Source: Thermoplasmata archaeon
GTDB taxonomy: Archaea; Thermoplasmatota; DTKX01; VGTL01
Direction: 5' to 3'
Assembly: GCA_038851035.1 (NCBI GenBank)
Contig: JAWCLH010000003.1
Span: 1-47,510 of the forward strand
Length of the DNA stretch: 47,510 bases
Numbering within the stretch: position 1 is the stretch's first letter; every line of letters starts with the position of its first letter. Under the pieces are notes generated by a model. It worked only from the letters and a program-made list of their open reading frames with translations. It was not told where the DNA came from and made no database searches. A program made the translations under genes and the position numbers. Positions 17,608-26,800 of this stretch are shown here, one piece after another.

Positions 17608-20115
17608 TCATTTACCGCTGGAGTGGGTGTAGAAGTAGAGCATCTGGCCCGTTTCCATTGAGAAAGCGGAGACACAGCCCTCCGACTCCAGAAGGACGGC
17701 GTAGCCGGTCTTCTCGGCGGCGGCGTACATCGAGACCAGGCTCAGGCTGGGGTGGAGGTGGTCCGCCCTGAGCGATAGGGAGACGGATGGGAAATGGATT
17801 CCTCCTTCTTTAAAGAACCTCCAGGCAGTCTCATTGTCACTCCTCATCAGCGCCTCCGCAGAGGCCATCGTGAGGGTCCTCGGAATGGAGGCCTCGGCCG
17901 TACTCAGGGCAGTTGGGGGCGAGATCCAGTCAGATTTCAGTATGTATTCACCGGCTAAGGTGCGAGTGACGTTGATGAAGTACCCAACGGCCGCGCCCGG
18001 CCAGGCGAAAGTGAGGTTCCAGCTCGCGGACTGGGGGCCAAGGCTCCCCTCAGTGTAGGTGCCGCACACGGCGTAGGCCTGGGGGTGGCTGGACAGGAAC
18101 TGGCTGAAGTCCTGACTCCTCGACTTCGCCTCCTGAACGGCCTCAGAGGGCGAGAAGCGGAGGCTGGAGGCACCTGAGCCCATCTGGGGAACGTCGTTGA
18201 AGGAGGCAAAGAATTCCTGGGGGAGGGGGGAGGGGTTGAAGCTCTGCGGAGTGGTGTCGATATCGAAGGTGCCGGCTGAGAAGCCTCTCATCTCGGAAAT
18301 ATGGTCGGAAGAGTAGAATGTCTCCCCGCTCCTTCCGGAGAGATGCGTGTGAATGCGGGTCGGAAGAGAGGCGTTGCTGCAGAGCCACATATCTATAAAG
18401 AACTCATTCAGCCCAAAACGACGCATTGAGTCGGCGTCCATGGTGATATGGAGGCCGAGGCTAGGCCGGCCACGAACGTCGCGCGCGTCGATGGGGCTCC
18501 AGTAGTAAACCCCGCCGCCCGTGGACAGGCTCCCGTTTAGGGAGGAGGGGGTTTCCTGCGAGAAGCTTTTCCCGCGGTATATCTTCTCCAGCTGGAACTG
18601 GTCCAGAATGTCCCCGACCCTTAAGTAGGCTCTCAGGGTGTCGGTCGAGTCAAGAGTGGAGCCGGGGAAGCTGATAAGTAGAAGGGAGATGGTCGTCCGG
18701 GCCCGGGCCTCGACCAAGAACACACCGCCGGAGGCGGGGTCGGAGAAGGTGTTCTCGTCATAGCTAAGATTGCCACCCAGCCTGTAGGTGCCGGCGGTGG
18801 TGGTGGAGGCGTTGCCGTCGAGCCTCAAAGTCTCCTTGCTGTATACATGGAGGGCTCTGTGCTGGACCTTGAAACCGTCCTCTCTCGTCGTGACCTCCCA
18901 AACCCACTGGTCGAGCGTGCCGCTGAATTCGAATGAGACGGCGTTGACGTGCACGGAGCCGGATGGGAGCTGAATCGTGTAGAGATATGTGTCGTTGTTG
19001 CTAAGTGAGGCCGCTCCGGACACGTCGTAGTAGGCCCTGTCGTCCACCCTTTTCTCCGGCACCACCACGCTCAGCGGCCTCACGTTGATTCTCGATCGCG
19101 CAGGCTGCGATTCCCTACCACCCTCGTTCCTGACCACAAGCTCCACGACATAGCTTCCGGGCTGAGAATAGAAATGGCTGACCGTTTTCTTCTTTCCGGC
19201 CTCCGTGGTGCCGTCCCCGAAGCTCCATTTGTACCACACCAGCTTTCCGGTGCTGGACGAGGAGAAGCTTCCATCGAAAACCACCACCTCCCCAGCCGAG
19301 GCGCTGGGAGGGTGGATGATGCGGGCTTTTATGACCTCCGCCGGGTGTGCAAAAGTATTGAGCAGGGCGGCAAATAGTAAAATAAGGACAATCGCCAGCG
19401 CCGCTAAGATTGCGCCCCTCCTCACCTTTTGGTGGGAGTGCGGTGCGACCCTCCGCACTTTCCTTACCTTTCTTACCTTCCGTACAACGAGTGCTTCGGG
19501 GGAGCTTCCGGGTGTGGCCCTTTCGGTCCTCTCCGCCTCTCTCGCGTAACGCCGCTCCTGCGCCACTCGCTCCTCTGACGATACGGGGCCGGGTCCACCC
19601 TCCCCGCCCCTGTCTTTTTCTTCGAGACGAATAATTCCCTTCCTTTCTCCCAGTTTCGTCAGTTCTGGGACTCCACGTGCCGGCGACATCGGTCCGGGGC
19701 GCCTGCGGCGCGGGGTGGGGTAGCGAATCTCGGCGTGCGGGAGCGCAGTGTGGGTTTCCCCGAGCGCTATGCCCGATGCGCGTGGTCTTGCGAGTCTTAT
19801 GGGCTGAGGAGGAGGCTGTGTCGGTGCAGGCCATTCTATACGAACGCCGGGCTCCGGCGGGGACGGGCTGGGGGGCGGCTGTGCCTGAGGCGGCTTCTCA
19901 ACGGGAGGACGGGCCGGGGGGTGAAGCTGCTGCTTCAGGAGCTCTAGCCGCCTCTCCCGGAATCTCTCGATGTCCGTCTCCAGAAGAACCTCAAGCTCGC
20001 TGACATCGAATCCCATCTCCTTCCACTGGGCGAGCTTTTTTCTGAACCTCTCCCTCTCGGCTTCAGAGGAGGTGTCGATGCCATTTCCCTGGGGAGCCCC
20101 TCCAAGAGGAGGCAT
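17608..20115 (-). CDS. Type II membrane protein: cytosolic coiled/proline-rich N-terminus, one TM, extracellular PKD domain
   Basis: An 835-residue protein with no signal peptide. Residues ~17-65 are charged and helical with the motif 'KKLAQWKEMGFDVSELEVLL', the same pattern as the repeats of the 41975-44089 protein. Then come a Pro-rich region (~66-130), a basic region with 'VRKVRKVRKVRR', and one TM helix (~231-253, 'ILAALAIVLILLFAALL'). Outside is a PKD domain (~258-345, 'WYKWSFGDGT', 'FYSQPGSYVVELVV') and a long unclassified beta-rich ectodomain of ~490 residues with many N-x-S/T sites. Basic residues before the TM helix fit an N-in orientation. The starting ATG follows an AT-rich box by about 20 bases. 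I cannot assign a function; a link between cytoplasm and envelope is suggested by the architecture. Confidence 0.8.
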   Translation of the reverse strand: MPPLGGAPQGNGIDTSSEAERERFRKKLAQWKEMGFDVSELEVLLETDIERFRERRLELLKQQLHPPARPPVEKPPQAQPPPSPSPPEPGVRIEWPAPTQPPPQPIRLARPRASGIALGETHTALPHAEIRYPTPRRRRPGPMSPARGVPELTKLGERKGIIRLEEKDRGGEGGPGPVSSEERVAQERRYAREAERTERATPGSSPEALVVRKVRKVRKVRRVAPHSHQKVRRGAILAALAIVLILLFAALLNTFAHPAEVIKARIIHPPSASAGEVVVFDGSFSSSSTGKLVWYKWSFGDGTTEAGKKKTVSHFYSQPGSYVVELVVRNEGGRESQPARSRINVRPLSVVVPEKRVDDRAYYDVSGAASLSNNDTYLYTIQLPSGSVHVNAVSFEFSGTLDQWVWEVTTREDGFKVQHRALHVYSKETLRLDGNASTTTAGTYRLGGNLSYDENTFSDPASGGVFLVEARARTTISLLLISFPGSTLDSTDTLRAYLRVGDILDQFQLEKIYRGKSFSQETPSSLNGSLSTGGGVYYWSPIDARDVRGRPSLGLHITMDADSMRRFGLNEFFIDMWLCSNASLPTRIHTHLSGRSGETFYSSDHISEMRGFSAGTFDIDTTPQSFNPSPLPQEFFASFNDVPQMGSGASSLRFSPSEAVQEAKSRSQDFSQFLSSHPQAYAVCGTYTEGSLGPQSASWNLTFAWPGAAVGYFINVTRTLAGEYILKSDWISPPTALSTAEASIPRTLTMASAEALMRSDNETAWRFFKEGGIHFPSVSLSLRADHLHPSLSLVSMYAAAEKTGYAVLLESEGCVSAFSMETGQMLYFYTHSSGK

Positions 20116-20133
20116 GAATCGGTATTATCCCCT

Positions 20134-20147
20134 TGTAATTAATTAAC
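20134..20147 (-). promoter_or_regulatory. TATA-like box for the type II membrane protein gene
   Basis: On the minus strand the sequence reads GTTAATTAATTACA, ending about 20 bases before the ATG at 20115. This suggests a leaderless or very short-leader transcript separate from the upstream paralogue gene. Confidence 0.45.
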
Positions 20148-20269
20148 TCTGTGGTCCGGTTCCAGACTCCCCCCACTATCCCCTTTTGCGGTTCCTCGCG
20201 GGCATTTCGAGAAGGTATGCTTAATGGGCCGAATGGTACATCTGGTGGCTAGAGGGGGAGGCATTATTG

Positions 20270-20290
20270 GTGGGCTCGGCGCGAGCCCAC
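20270..20290 (-). terminator. Strong hairpin downstream of the 1087-aa surface gene
   Basis: GTGGGCTCG (20270-20278) and CGAGCCCAC (20282-20290) form a perfect nine-base-pair stem with a GCG loop. It begins 43 bases after the minus-strand stop codon at 20334. No T-run follows, so it is a candidate 3'-end structure rather than a proven terminator. The rest of the 219-bp gap has no gene. Confidence 0.35.
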
Positions 20291-20333
20291 GTTCTAATAG
20301 GCCTTCGGGAGGGGTCGATTTCGCCGGTGTTGG

Positions 20334-23300
20334 CTATCCAGACCCTCCCTCCTGTTCCGGGGAGGGTGGCCCTCTTATTTCCTGCCCAGGTCCCGCAGGG
20401 GTGGTTGGCTGGTCTGGTTGCTGCGGATACTGCTCCTGGGTGTACTGCTGCTCCCCCTGTTGGCCCTCGTAGCCCTGCTGGCCGTACTGTACCTGCGGGT
20501 ATTCCTGTTGGTCGTACTGAAGTGGGTAACCGTGCTCATCGTACTGGGGGTAGGGTGGGTAGCCGTCACCGCCAAGCTCCTGGGACTGTTGATACATGCT
20601 CCCCTCTGGGACGGCCTCGGCAGGCTCCGCTTCGAGCGAGGCCTCGGCAGGAGGCATCCTCCTGCGCCTCATCACGAAAAAGGCGCCGATGCCCACGAGC
20701 GCCACGAGCGCCACTATTCCGCCCAGAACCATCAGGGTCCGGGAATCAATCAGGGGCTTTGTCTCCGGTTCCTTCACAACCACCGTCAAAGTTATAGTGG
20801 TCTCGGAGCGACCGTCTGAGACCGTCAGGGTTATGGCATGGGTCCCGACGCTGAGCTCCTTTGTAGTAAAGGAGGGCAGGGTGCTGAGAATTCTGCCACC
20901 CTCAGTCCATGTGTAGCTCAGGGGGTCGTTCTCTGGGTCGGAGACAGTGACCGAGAACGTGATCGCCTTTCCCTTCTCGAACTCCTGACCGAGCTGGGGC
21001 GAGTAGGAGATCACCTTGGGCGGGTTGTTTTTTAGAATCTCTATGGTGATGCTCTTGGACTTGACTGTCGCCTCTCCGTCGGAGACCTCCAGGTATATCG
21101 TGTGCACGCCCGGGGCGAGCGAGGATGTGGTGAAGCTCAGCTCGTCGCTCAGCTCTATCTTCTTGTCCATCCAGCTATAAGTAAGGGCGTCGCCGTCCGG
21201 GTCCTTTGCCGTCCCTTCGAAGGATATTTCTGTGCCTTCCATGAAGGACTCCCCGTTTTTCGGAGAGAGTATTTTGACTTCGACCGGCTCTCGGTTTTTG
21301 TTTTTCACGGTTACCCTCCACTCCCTCTCCACTTCCAGCTCGCCGTCGTCCACAACTACTTTGATAACATGCTCACCGGCGGAGAAGTAGTTCGTCTGAT
21401 ATAGGAAGCTGTTGTCCGAAGGCCCCATGTTCTTCCCGTCAATGAACCAAGTGAAGTTCAGGAGGTTCGGCGACTCTATATCCGTGGCTGTCACGCTGAA
21501 CTCCATGCTCTCCATTTCCGTCATCGTCACCTCGCCCGAGGGGCTATAGTTGGTTATCTTCGGCGGGTCGTTGACCGGGATAACCGTGACCCTAACGGTC
21601 ACGAAGGCTTCGCCTATCCCCTTGTCGTCCTGGCCAGTGAATTTTATCTCCTCCGTGAAGCCTGAGAGGTTGGGGCCCGGCTTCAGAGTGACCTTCTGGG
21701 TGATGTACTCAACAATAACCGCAACCCGGCTCTGTCCGGAGGGAATGATGGTGACTGGGTCATTCTCCGGGTCCTCGAAGACCCGAGACATGTCAAGCGT
21801 AAGGCTCTCGTCCTCGTTTATCTCGACTTGGGCCGGGGGCGGATTCACTACTTTGGGAGGTTGGTTCACGTGCTGGACGGTGACGTTGCAGGTTGCGGAC
21901 ACGGAGGCTGAGGCGTTGTCCGTGGCGGTGAAAGTCATTCTGACATGGCCGTAGAAAGTGACCGGGTCGATTAGCGTTACCTTGCCAGCTGGCGATATCT
22001 CAACCCAGACCGAGCCGTTGTCCGAGACCGAGTAGGTCAGCTTGTCCCCATAGGGTATGTCCACATCAGAGAATATCTGGCTGAGGTCAATGGACGTGTC
22101 CGTGCCTCCCTGCAGCATCTGCACGTCGGCGATGCGCTTCTTTATATATGGAGGGTCGTTAACAGAAGCCACCGTGACTTTCATCGTCTGCTGAACAACA
22201 CCCCCAAAGCCGTCCCTCACTGTGATGTCGACCGACTCCTGCCCGTACCAGTTGGGCTTAGGAAGAATGTCTATGGCGCCGGATGTTGTATTATATAATG
22301 TAGTGAGCTGGCTCGCACCGGCGAGCTCAAAGGACAGGTCATCCTCGTCCGGGTCGGAGAAGAGTGATAAAACGGGAACGGATGTTGACTCGTCCTCGTT
22401 GATAAAGACGTCTGGTATTGTGCCCTGAGCGACAGGGTTGTGGTTGGGTGAGGAGAAGGTGATTTTGTAGTTCATCATCGCGGTGTCATCGGTTATCTGG
22501 TTGTTCCGAACCGCGAAGAGCATCGAGACAGATATAAAATAATAGGTCTCGGCCGGGGCTGCGGGGAGGTTCAAGGTGACTGAGCCGGTCGTGCCGCTGC
22601 CCTGAATATTGACCCCTCCGATAAGATAGTGCATGTTTTGGTCGAATATGGAGACATTGAAAACATCCGTTCCGCTATTCCTATCTACCCGGACTTGGAG
22701 GGTGTCGCCGGCCAGCACTCTGTACCTGTACCAATCGTAGTGGTCCCAGCCTTGGTCCACCCGGTCGCTCGGCGCGGCGTTGTGCTTGACCCTCGTGGCG
22801 TTGTTGCAGTCGTTGTTTCCATCTGATGGGACAAGCATCTTGCTAACTTGTAATGTGTAGTCCCCGGCCCCGTCGTAAGCCGATGCCTGGACATAGTACC
22901 AGCCGGTGTAGGAAGCCGCCCAGCTCACCCTCTCGGTCGGATCTCCGTACCATGATAAATTATAAATCTGAGAGCCATTGAAATTTAGAATATCGTAGAC
23001 GGCGAGGTCGAAATCGTTGGTCCGGTCCGCCGTCATGTTCACCCACGCAACCTCGCTCTGGCCGCTGACGTTGCCGTTCAGCCAGATTCTGTACCATTTG
23101 TTCAGGCCGGGCCGTTCAGAGTCTAGCGTGCCCGTGTAAGTGTTCCCAGGTGTCATCGTGATGGGGTCGTCCAGTGTCACGTTGAGCACGTACTCCGACG
23201 TCCCCAACAGGGCGTTGACGAGTATGTAGTAGGTGCCGTTGACGCTTATCAGAGTGTTGGCGGATGCAGGCGATTCGCTGGTGGAATGGTAGGCTATATA

Positions 23301-23597
23301 GTCGCCCTCTGGGTCGAGCAGATATAGCCCCATCGTGGTATTCTGGTCGCTCCAGCTCAGCTTCGCGCTGAGGACCTTCCCGGCGGTCGCCGATATCTTG
23401 AAATAGTCTTGAGGGTCGTCCGTGGAGTTGACCTCGCCCGTTACAGGAACACCGCTCGAGACGGGAGTGGCTGAAGCCATGTCGTTGTCGCTGTCGGGGG
23501 TCCTTTGGTCCGCACCGGCGGGGGCCGGGAGGAGGACCGCTCCTGCGGAAAGGGTCATCAGAAGCCCAGCCCATAGCGCGAGGCCTTTTCTTATCAT
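20334..23597 (-). CDS. Large surface protein (paralogue 3): PPC-like and cadherin-like repeats, TM, Gln/Tyr-rich cytosolic tail
   Basis: A 1,087-residue protein with a signal peptide ('LALWAGLLMTLSAGAVLLP'). It carries the family's N-terminal motif 'TPDSDNDMASATPV' and then three PPC-like beta domains ('STDDPQDYFKI', 'DHYDWYRYRVLAGDTLQV'). Tandem cadherin-like repeats (~388-690, 'VFINEDES', 'NWYGQESVDITVRD', 'VNDPP' linkers) and three Ig/PKD-like repeats ('DPDGDALTYSW', 'DPENDPLSYTW') follow. A TM helix (~950-972) is followed by RRRR, then a ~110-residue cytosolic tail rich in Gln, Tyr, Pro and Gly. The tail is absent from the two paralogues. An adhesive or structural envelope role is likely, and no enzyme domain is seen. 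The gene lies 88 bp after its neighbour and has its own AT-rich promoter. Confidence 0.85.
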   Translation of the reverse strand: MIRKGLALWAGLLMTLSAGAVLLPAPAGADQRTPDSDNDMASATPVSSGVPVTGEVNSTDDPQDYFKISATAGKVLSAKLSWSDQNTTMGLYLLDPEGDYIAYHSTSESPASANTLISVNGTYYILVNALLGTSEYVLNVTLDDPITMTPGNTYTGTLDSERPGLNKWYRIWLNGNVSGQSEVAWVNMTADRTNDFDLAVYDILNFNGSQIYNLSWYGDPTERVSWAASYTGWYYVQASAYDGAGDYTLQVSKMLVPSDGNNDCNNATRVKHNAAPSDRVDQGWDHYDWYRYRVLAGDTLQVRVDRNSGTDVFNVSIFDQNMHYLIGGVNIQGSGTTGSVTLNLPAAPAETYYFISVSMLFAVRNNQITDDTAMMNYKITFSSPNHNPVAQGTIPDVFINEDESTSVPVLSLFSDPDEDDLSFELAGASQLTTLYNTTSGAIDILPKPNWYGQESVDITVRDGFGGVVQQTMKVTVASVNDPPYIKKRIADVQMLQGGTDTSIDLSQIFSDVDIPYGDKLTYSVSDNGSVWVEISPAGKVTLIDPVTFYGHVRMTFTATDNASASVSATCNVTVQHVNQPPKVVNPPPAQVEINEDESLTLDMSRVFEDPENDPVTIIPSGQSRVAVIVEYITQKVTLKPGPNLSGFTEEIKFTGQDDKGIGEAFVTVRVTVIPVNDPPKITNYSPSGEVTMTEMESMEFSVTATDIESPNLLNFTWFIDGKNMGPSDNSFLYQTNYFSAGEHVIKVVVDDGELEVEREWRVTVKNKNREPVEVKILSPKNGESFMEGTEISFEGTAKDPDGDALTYSWMDKKIELSDELSFTTSSLAPGVHTIYLEVSDGEATVKSKSITIEILKNNPPKVISYSPQLGQEFEKGKAITFSVTVSDPENDPLSYTWTEGGRILSTLPSFTTKELSVGTHAITLTVSDGRSETTITLTVVVKEPETKPLIDSRTLMVLGGIVALVALVGIGAFFVMRRRRMPPAEASLEAEPAEAVPEGSMYQQSQELGGDGYPPYPQYDEHGYPLQYDQQEYPQVQYGQQGYEGQQGEQQYTQEQYPQQPDQPTTPAGPGQEIRGPPSPEQEGGSG

Positions 23598-23622
23598 AAC
23601 TTCGCACCTGCCTGTCCATAAT

Positions 23623-23639
23623 CTATAATATATTAATAG
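23623..23639 (-). promoter_or_regulatory. TATA-like box for the 1087-aa surface gene
   Basis: On the minus strand CTATTAATATATTATAG lies about 26-42 bases before the ATG at 23597. It is the clearest TATA-like element among the three paralogues and implies independent transcription. Confidence 0.5.
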
Positions 23640-23684
23640 TTTGTTGAGCAGGAGACGAGCAAAGGCTTTAGGGCTAAATCCTTT

Positions 23685-26600
23685 CTAAACGCGGCGTCTC
23701 TTCCGGAGGGGGAGGGAGCACACGAGTAGCGTCAGTAGAGCTGCCGCCGTCGCCGGGGCCGTCGCGCCGGGCAGGAGACCCCCCTTAGGCTCCGCCTCTA
23801 CCTTCAGCGTCAGCCTCTTCTCCACATAGTTCCGGCCGTCTGTGACGTTGAGGTCAATGTAGTGGACGCCTGCACTGAACTTTTTGGTGAAGTTGGCGCT
23901 CGTCGAGAGCACTTTCGTCCCCTCCCTCCATTGGATGGTGGGGGTGTCTCCGTCCCTGTCGAACACCTCCGCGCTGAATCTAACGGCAGAGCCTTCACGG
24001 CACTTGTGGAACTCCCCCGGGCTCAGTATGTTGACTGTTGGAATTGAGTCCACAAAGAACCTAACGCTTGCGACAGTCTCCTCGAACCCATCCCACACAT
24101 GGACCTCGACCGTGTGCCAGCCCGGCGGAAACTTGTACCTCAGGCTCTTCGAGATGCCGAGAGTGGCGTTGCCCTCTTTCCAGGTATAGACGAGCGCGGG
24201 CGCTGCGGGGTCGTTTGGGTCGATGTCTGGGTCAATGGCCTCCGCCCTGAGCAGCACCAGCGGCCCGCCCTCGGGGTAGATGCTGCCCTCCGCTGGCGAG
24301 ATTATTGTAATCCGTGGCCTCTGGTTGGTATTGAAAACGGGCACGCTCCAGCTGTGGCTTGTGGTGAACTCTCCGTCGCTTATTGTAACGGTAATGTTGT
24401 AGGGCTGCTTCCTTGATGTTCTCAGGTCCGTGATGAAGGTAAATTCGGGGGAGGTGGAGTTCTGCTTCACACCATCGACGAACCAGGCATAGGTAAGCTC
24501 CTCGAGTGGGGTATCGACGTCTCCGGCCACCACCACCAGCCGCAGTTCCTCCGTCTCGTTGACGGTCACCTCGGATGAGTTTGGGCTGAAGGAGGCGACG
24601 AATGGAGGGTCGTTGACGGGGAGCACCGTGACGGCCACCTGAAGGGTTGCAGAGAGGTTTCCTGTGTCCGTGGCGACGATAAATACTGAATCAACACCGG
24701 TCCAGTCGCGATGCGGCCTGACTTCAGCCCTTCCGTCAGGAAGGACGCTGCAGCTGATGTTCTCGCTCCCGACGCCAGTGTAGCTCAGGACATCCGTTGC
24801 ATAGGTGGTGTCCCTGTCGATGAAATAGTCCTTAGCGATGAGAGCGGTGTTCACCCCGTCCTCCATCATCTCTATGTCAACCCTGTCAACCTTTGTGGCG
24901 GGGGGGTGGTTGGTGTGGAGGACGGTAATCGTCATCTGCTGGAGCGCTAACTGGTTCTTCTGGTCGAAGGCCCGGAAGGTCACCTGCCGCGTCCCGAAGA
25001 AGTTGTAAACGGGCCCTACGGTCACTATGAGGGTGTCGTAGTCTAGAGACATCGGAAGGCTGACGTTGCCCGACCATGTGTACCTGAGCCTGTCCCCGTA
25101 TGGAATGTCGGGGTCCCAGAACGCGCCGCTGAGGTTGATTTCAGCGGTGTGGTCCTCCCACATCGTCAGGTTCTCAAGGCGCTTCGCAACAACCGGTCTG
25201 TCGTCGGTGGGATAGACGTAGACATTAACAAATATGCTCGTGGAGGCGTTGAACTCGTCCCGCGCGGTCAGGTTGATGTTCTCGTTGCCCGACCAGTCAC
25301 TCTCTGGCTTGAGGGTCACCGTGCCATCGAGAGACAGGGCCACATTGATGTGCTCGCTGCCGCTCACCTCGAAACCGATTCTGTCGCCATCAGGCTCTTC
25401 GAAAACATTGTGGAGGTTGAAGGGAGAGAAAGTGGAATCCTCGGCCATTGAGATATAGCCCGGGTGGGAAGCGAGGATCGGCGCATGGTTGGTCGATGGG
25501 GGAGAGGTGACCTGAAGAGTATAGCTGGCATTGGCGTTCTCGCCAGATATCCTGCCCTGAGCGTCTAGGCCGTGCTCGGCTATCGGTACTATATAATAAC
25601 GGTTGTTGACCGTGACGGTGTGGACCAGGCGGACGCTGTTCGTCCACCCGATGCCCGGGAGGAAGTTAGAGGCGTTGGCCACGGGGGTGTAGAGGCCGCT
25701 GACTTTGTGTAGGAGCCAGAGCATATATTTCCCTGGGACATAGCTGTTGAGGGTCATCGTGACCTCGAGTCTGTCGTCCTCGACGAGATAGAGCTTGTAG
25801 AAGTCGTAGTGGTCAAGTGCTTGGTCTATCCAGGAGGATATGGGGGTGTTGTTGATTTTGGTGGCGTGCTCGCCATCCTGGTCGTTGTCGTTCGGTGTGG
25901 ATTGGAGAACCCCCATCGTCACATTGTATCTTCCGCTCCCGCTCCTCGCCCAGACCTTCAGGAAATAGCTCCCGGAGTAGGTAGCGGCTGCCTGAATCAT
26001 TCCGCCAGAGGGGTGGTCCAGGGAGATGTTGAAGGTGTAGCTCCAGAGCTCCAGCCAAAGCCCGTAAAGGATAACATCGAGCGTCAGATTGTCGTCCTTA
26101 TAAATCGTGAACTGAGCTAGGTCATTGTTCAGCCCGCTGTTGGTTCCGCCGCTCATCGTGAAAACATACCAGTCGGCTGAGTTGTTGCTCACCCGGCTCA
26201 GCGAGGCCTCAAAATATCCCAGAGAGTTGATCTGTGTGGGGTTCTCAACACTGCAGCTCAGGACATAGTTCCCCGTGAGACCTTCGGCGAGCGCGACTGT
26301 GAAATAGTAGGGTGCGTTGGATATGGCAACCAGAATTGAAACCGATTCCCACTCCCGACCAAGATTAGACTCCTCCACAAATGCACCCTTGGGGTCGTGG
26401 GCGATGAGGCGGACTTTGATGCCCGGGTAGCCCGGAAGGAAAACGGAGACGTTGAGCACCTGCCCCGCACTCCCGGAGAGCTTATAAATGTCCTGGGGGT
26501 CATTTGAGCTGTCTAGGTCGCCATCGTACGACTGCCCGCTCTGGGCCGGAGTGGCGTTGGCGAAGTCGTTGTCGTTGTCGGGCGTCCTCAGCGGCCCTTT

Positions 26601-26687
26601 TTCCGGGCCCACCGAAGCCTGATACGGGGCGCTGCTCAGTAGCAACAAGGATAGTAGGATTAAGGCTCCAAGCGCGCGCATCCGCAT
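23685..26687 (-). CDS. Large surface protein (paralogue 2): PPC-like and cadherin-like repeats, C-terminal anchor
   Basis: A 1,000-residue protein in the same series as its two neighbours: signal peptide ('ALGALILLSLLLLSSAPYQA'), motif 'RTPDNDNDFANATPAQSG', three PPC-like domains ('SSNDPQDIYKLSGSAGQV', 'DHYDFYKLYLVEDDRLEV'), cadherin-like repeats ('SMAEDSTFSPFNLHNVF', 'MWEDHTAEINL', 'NDPPFVASFSPNSSEV') and three Ig/PKD-like repeats. It ends in a short anchor, 'PGATAPATAAALLTLLVCSL' plus a basic cluster RKRRRV, with no cytosolic tail. That ending resembles archaeal CTERM sorting signals (short motif, hydrophobic helix, basic end), but no archaeosortase is in the window, so a plain TM anchor is equally likely. 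ATG at 26687 or 26681 could start it. Confidence 0.85.
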   Translation of the reverse strand: MRMRALGALILLSLLLLSSAPYQASVGPEKGPLRTPDNDNDFANATPAQSGQSYDGDLDSSNDPQDIYKLSGSAGQVLNVSVFLPGYPGIKVRLIAHDPKGAFVEESNLGREWESVSILVAISNAPYYFTVALAEGLTGNYVLSCSVENPTQINSLGYFEASLSRVSNNSADWYVFTMSGGTNSGLNNDLAQFTIYKDDNLTLDVILYGLWLELWSYTFNISLDHPSGGMIQAAATYSGSYFLKVWARSGSGRYNVTMGVLQSTPNDNDQDGEHATKINNTPISSWIDQALDHYDFYKLYLVEDDRLEVTMTLNSYVPGKYMLWLLHKVSGLYTPVANASNFLPGIGWTNSVRLVHTVTVNNRYYIVPIAEHGLDAQGRISGENANASYTLQVTSPPSTNHAPILASHPGYISMAEDSTFSPFNLHNVFEEPDGDRIGFEVSGSEHINVALSLDGTVTLKPESDWSGNENINLTARDEFNASTSIFVNVYVYPTDDRPVVAKRLENLTMWEDHTAEINLSGAFWDPDIPYGDRLRYTWSGNVSLPMSLDYDTLIVTVGPVYNFFGTRQVTFRAFDQKNQLALQQMTITVLHTNHPPATKVDRVDIEMMEDGVNTALIAKDYFIDRDTTYATDVLSYTGVGSENISCSVLPDGRAEVRPHRDWTGVDSVFIVATDTGNLSATLQVAVTVLPVNDPPFVASFSPNSSEVTVNETEELRLVVVAGDVDTPLEELTYAWFVDGVKQNSTSPEFTFITDLRTSRKQPYNITVTISDGEFTTSHSWSVPVFNTNQRPRITIISPAEGSIYPEGGPLVLLRAEAIDPDIDPNDPAAPALVYTWKEGNATLGISKSLRYKFPPGWHTVEVHVWDGFEETVASVRFFVDSIPTVNILSPGEFHKCREGSAVRFSAEVFDRDGDTPTIQWREGTKVLSTSANFTKKFSAGVHYIDLNVTDGRNYVEKRLTLKVEAEPKGGLLPGATAPATAAALLTLLVCSLPLRKRRRV

Positions 26688-26712
26688 CCCCCGAGTTCAT
26701 CCTCCCCGTCGT

Positions 26713-26727
26713 ATTTGAAATTTATGG
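26713..26727 (-). promoter_or_regulatory. TATA-like box for the 1000-aa surface gene
   Basis: On the minus strand CCATAAATTTCAAAT lies about 26-40 bases before the ATG at 26687, within the 113-bp gap after the upstream paralogue. Confidence 0.4.
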
Positions 26728-26800
26728 GATGGAAGAAAACATTTTAATCTATCTAGTGAACGGCCCTTCACGTCCCTTCTTACAAGACAATCAGGAGGGC

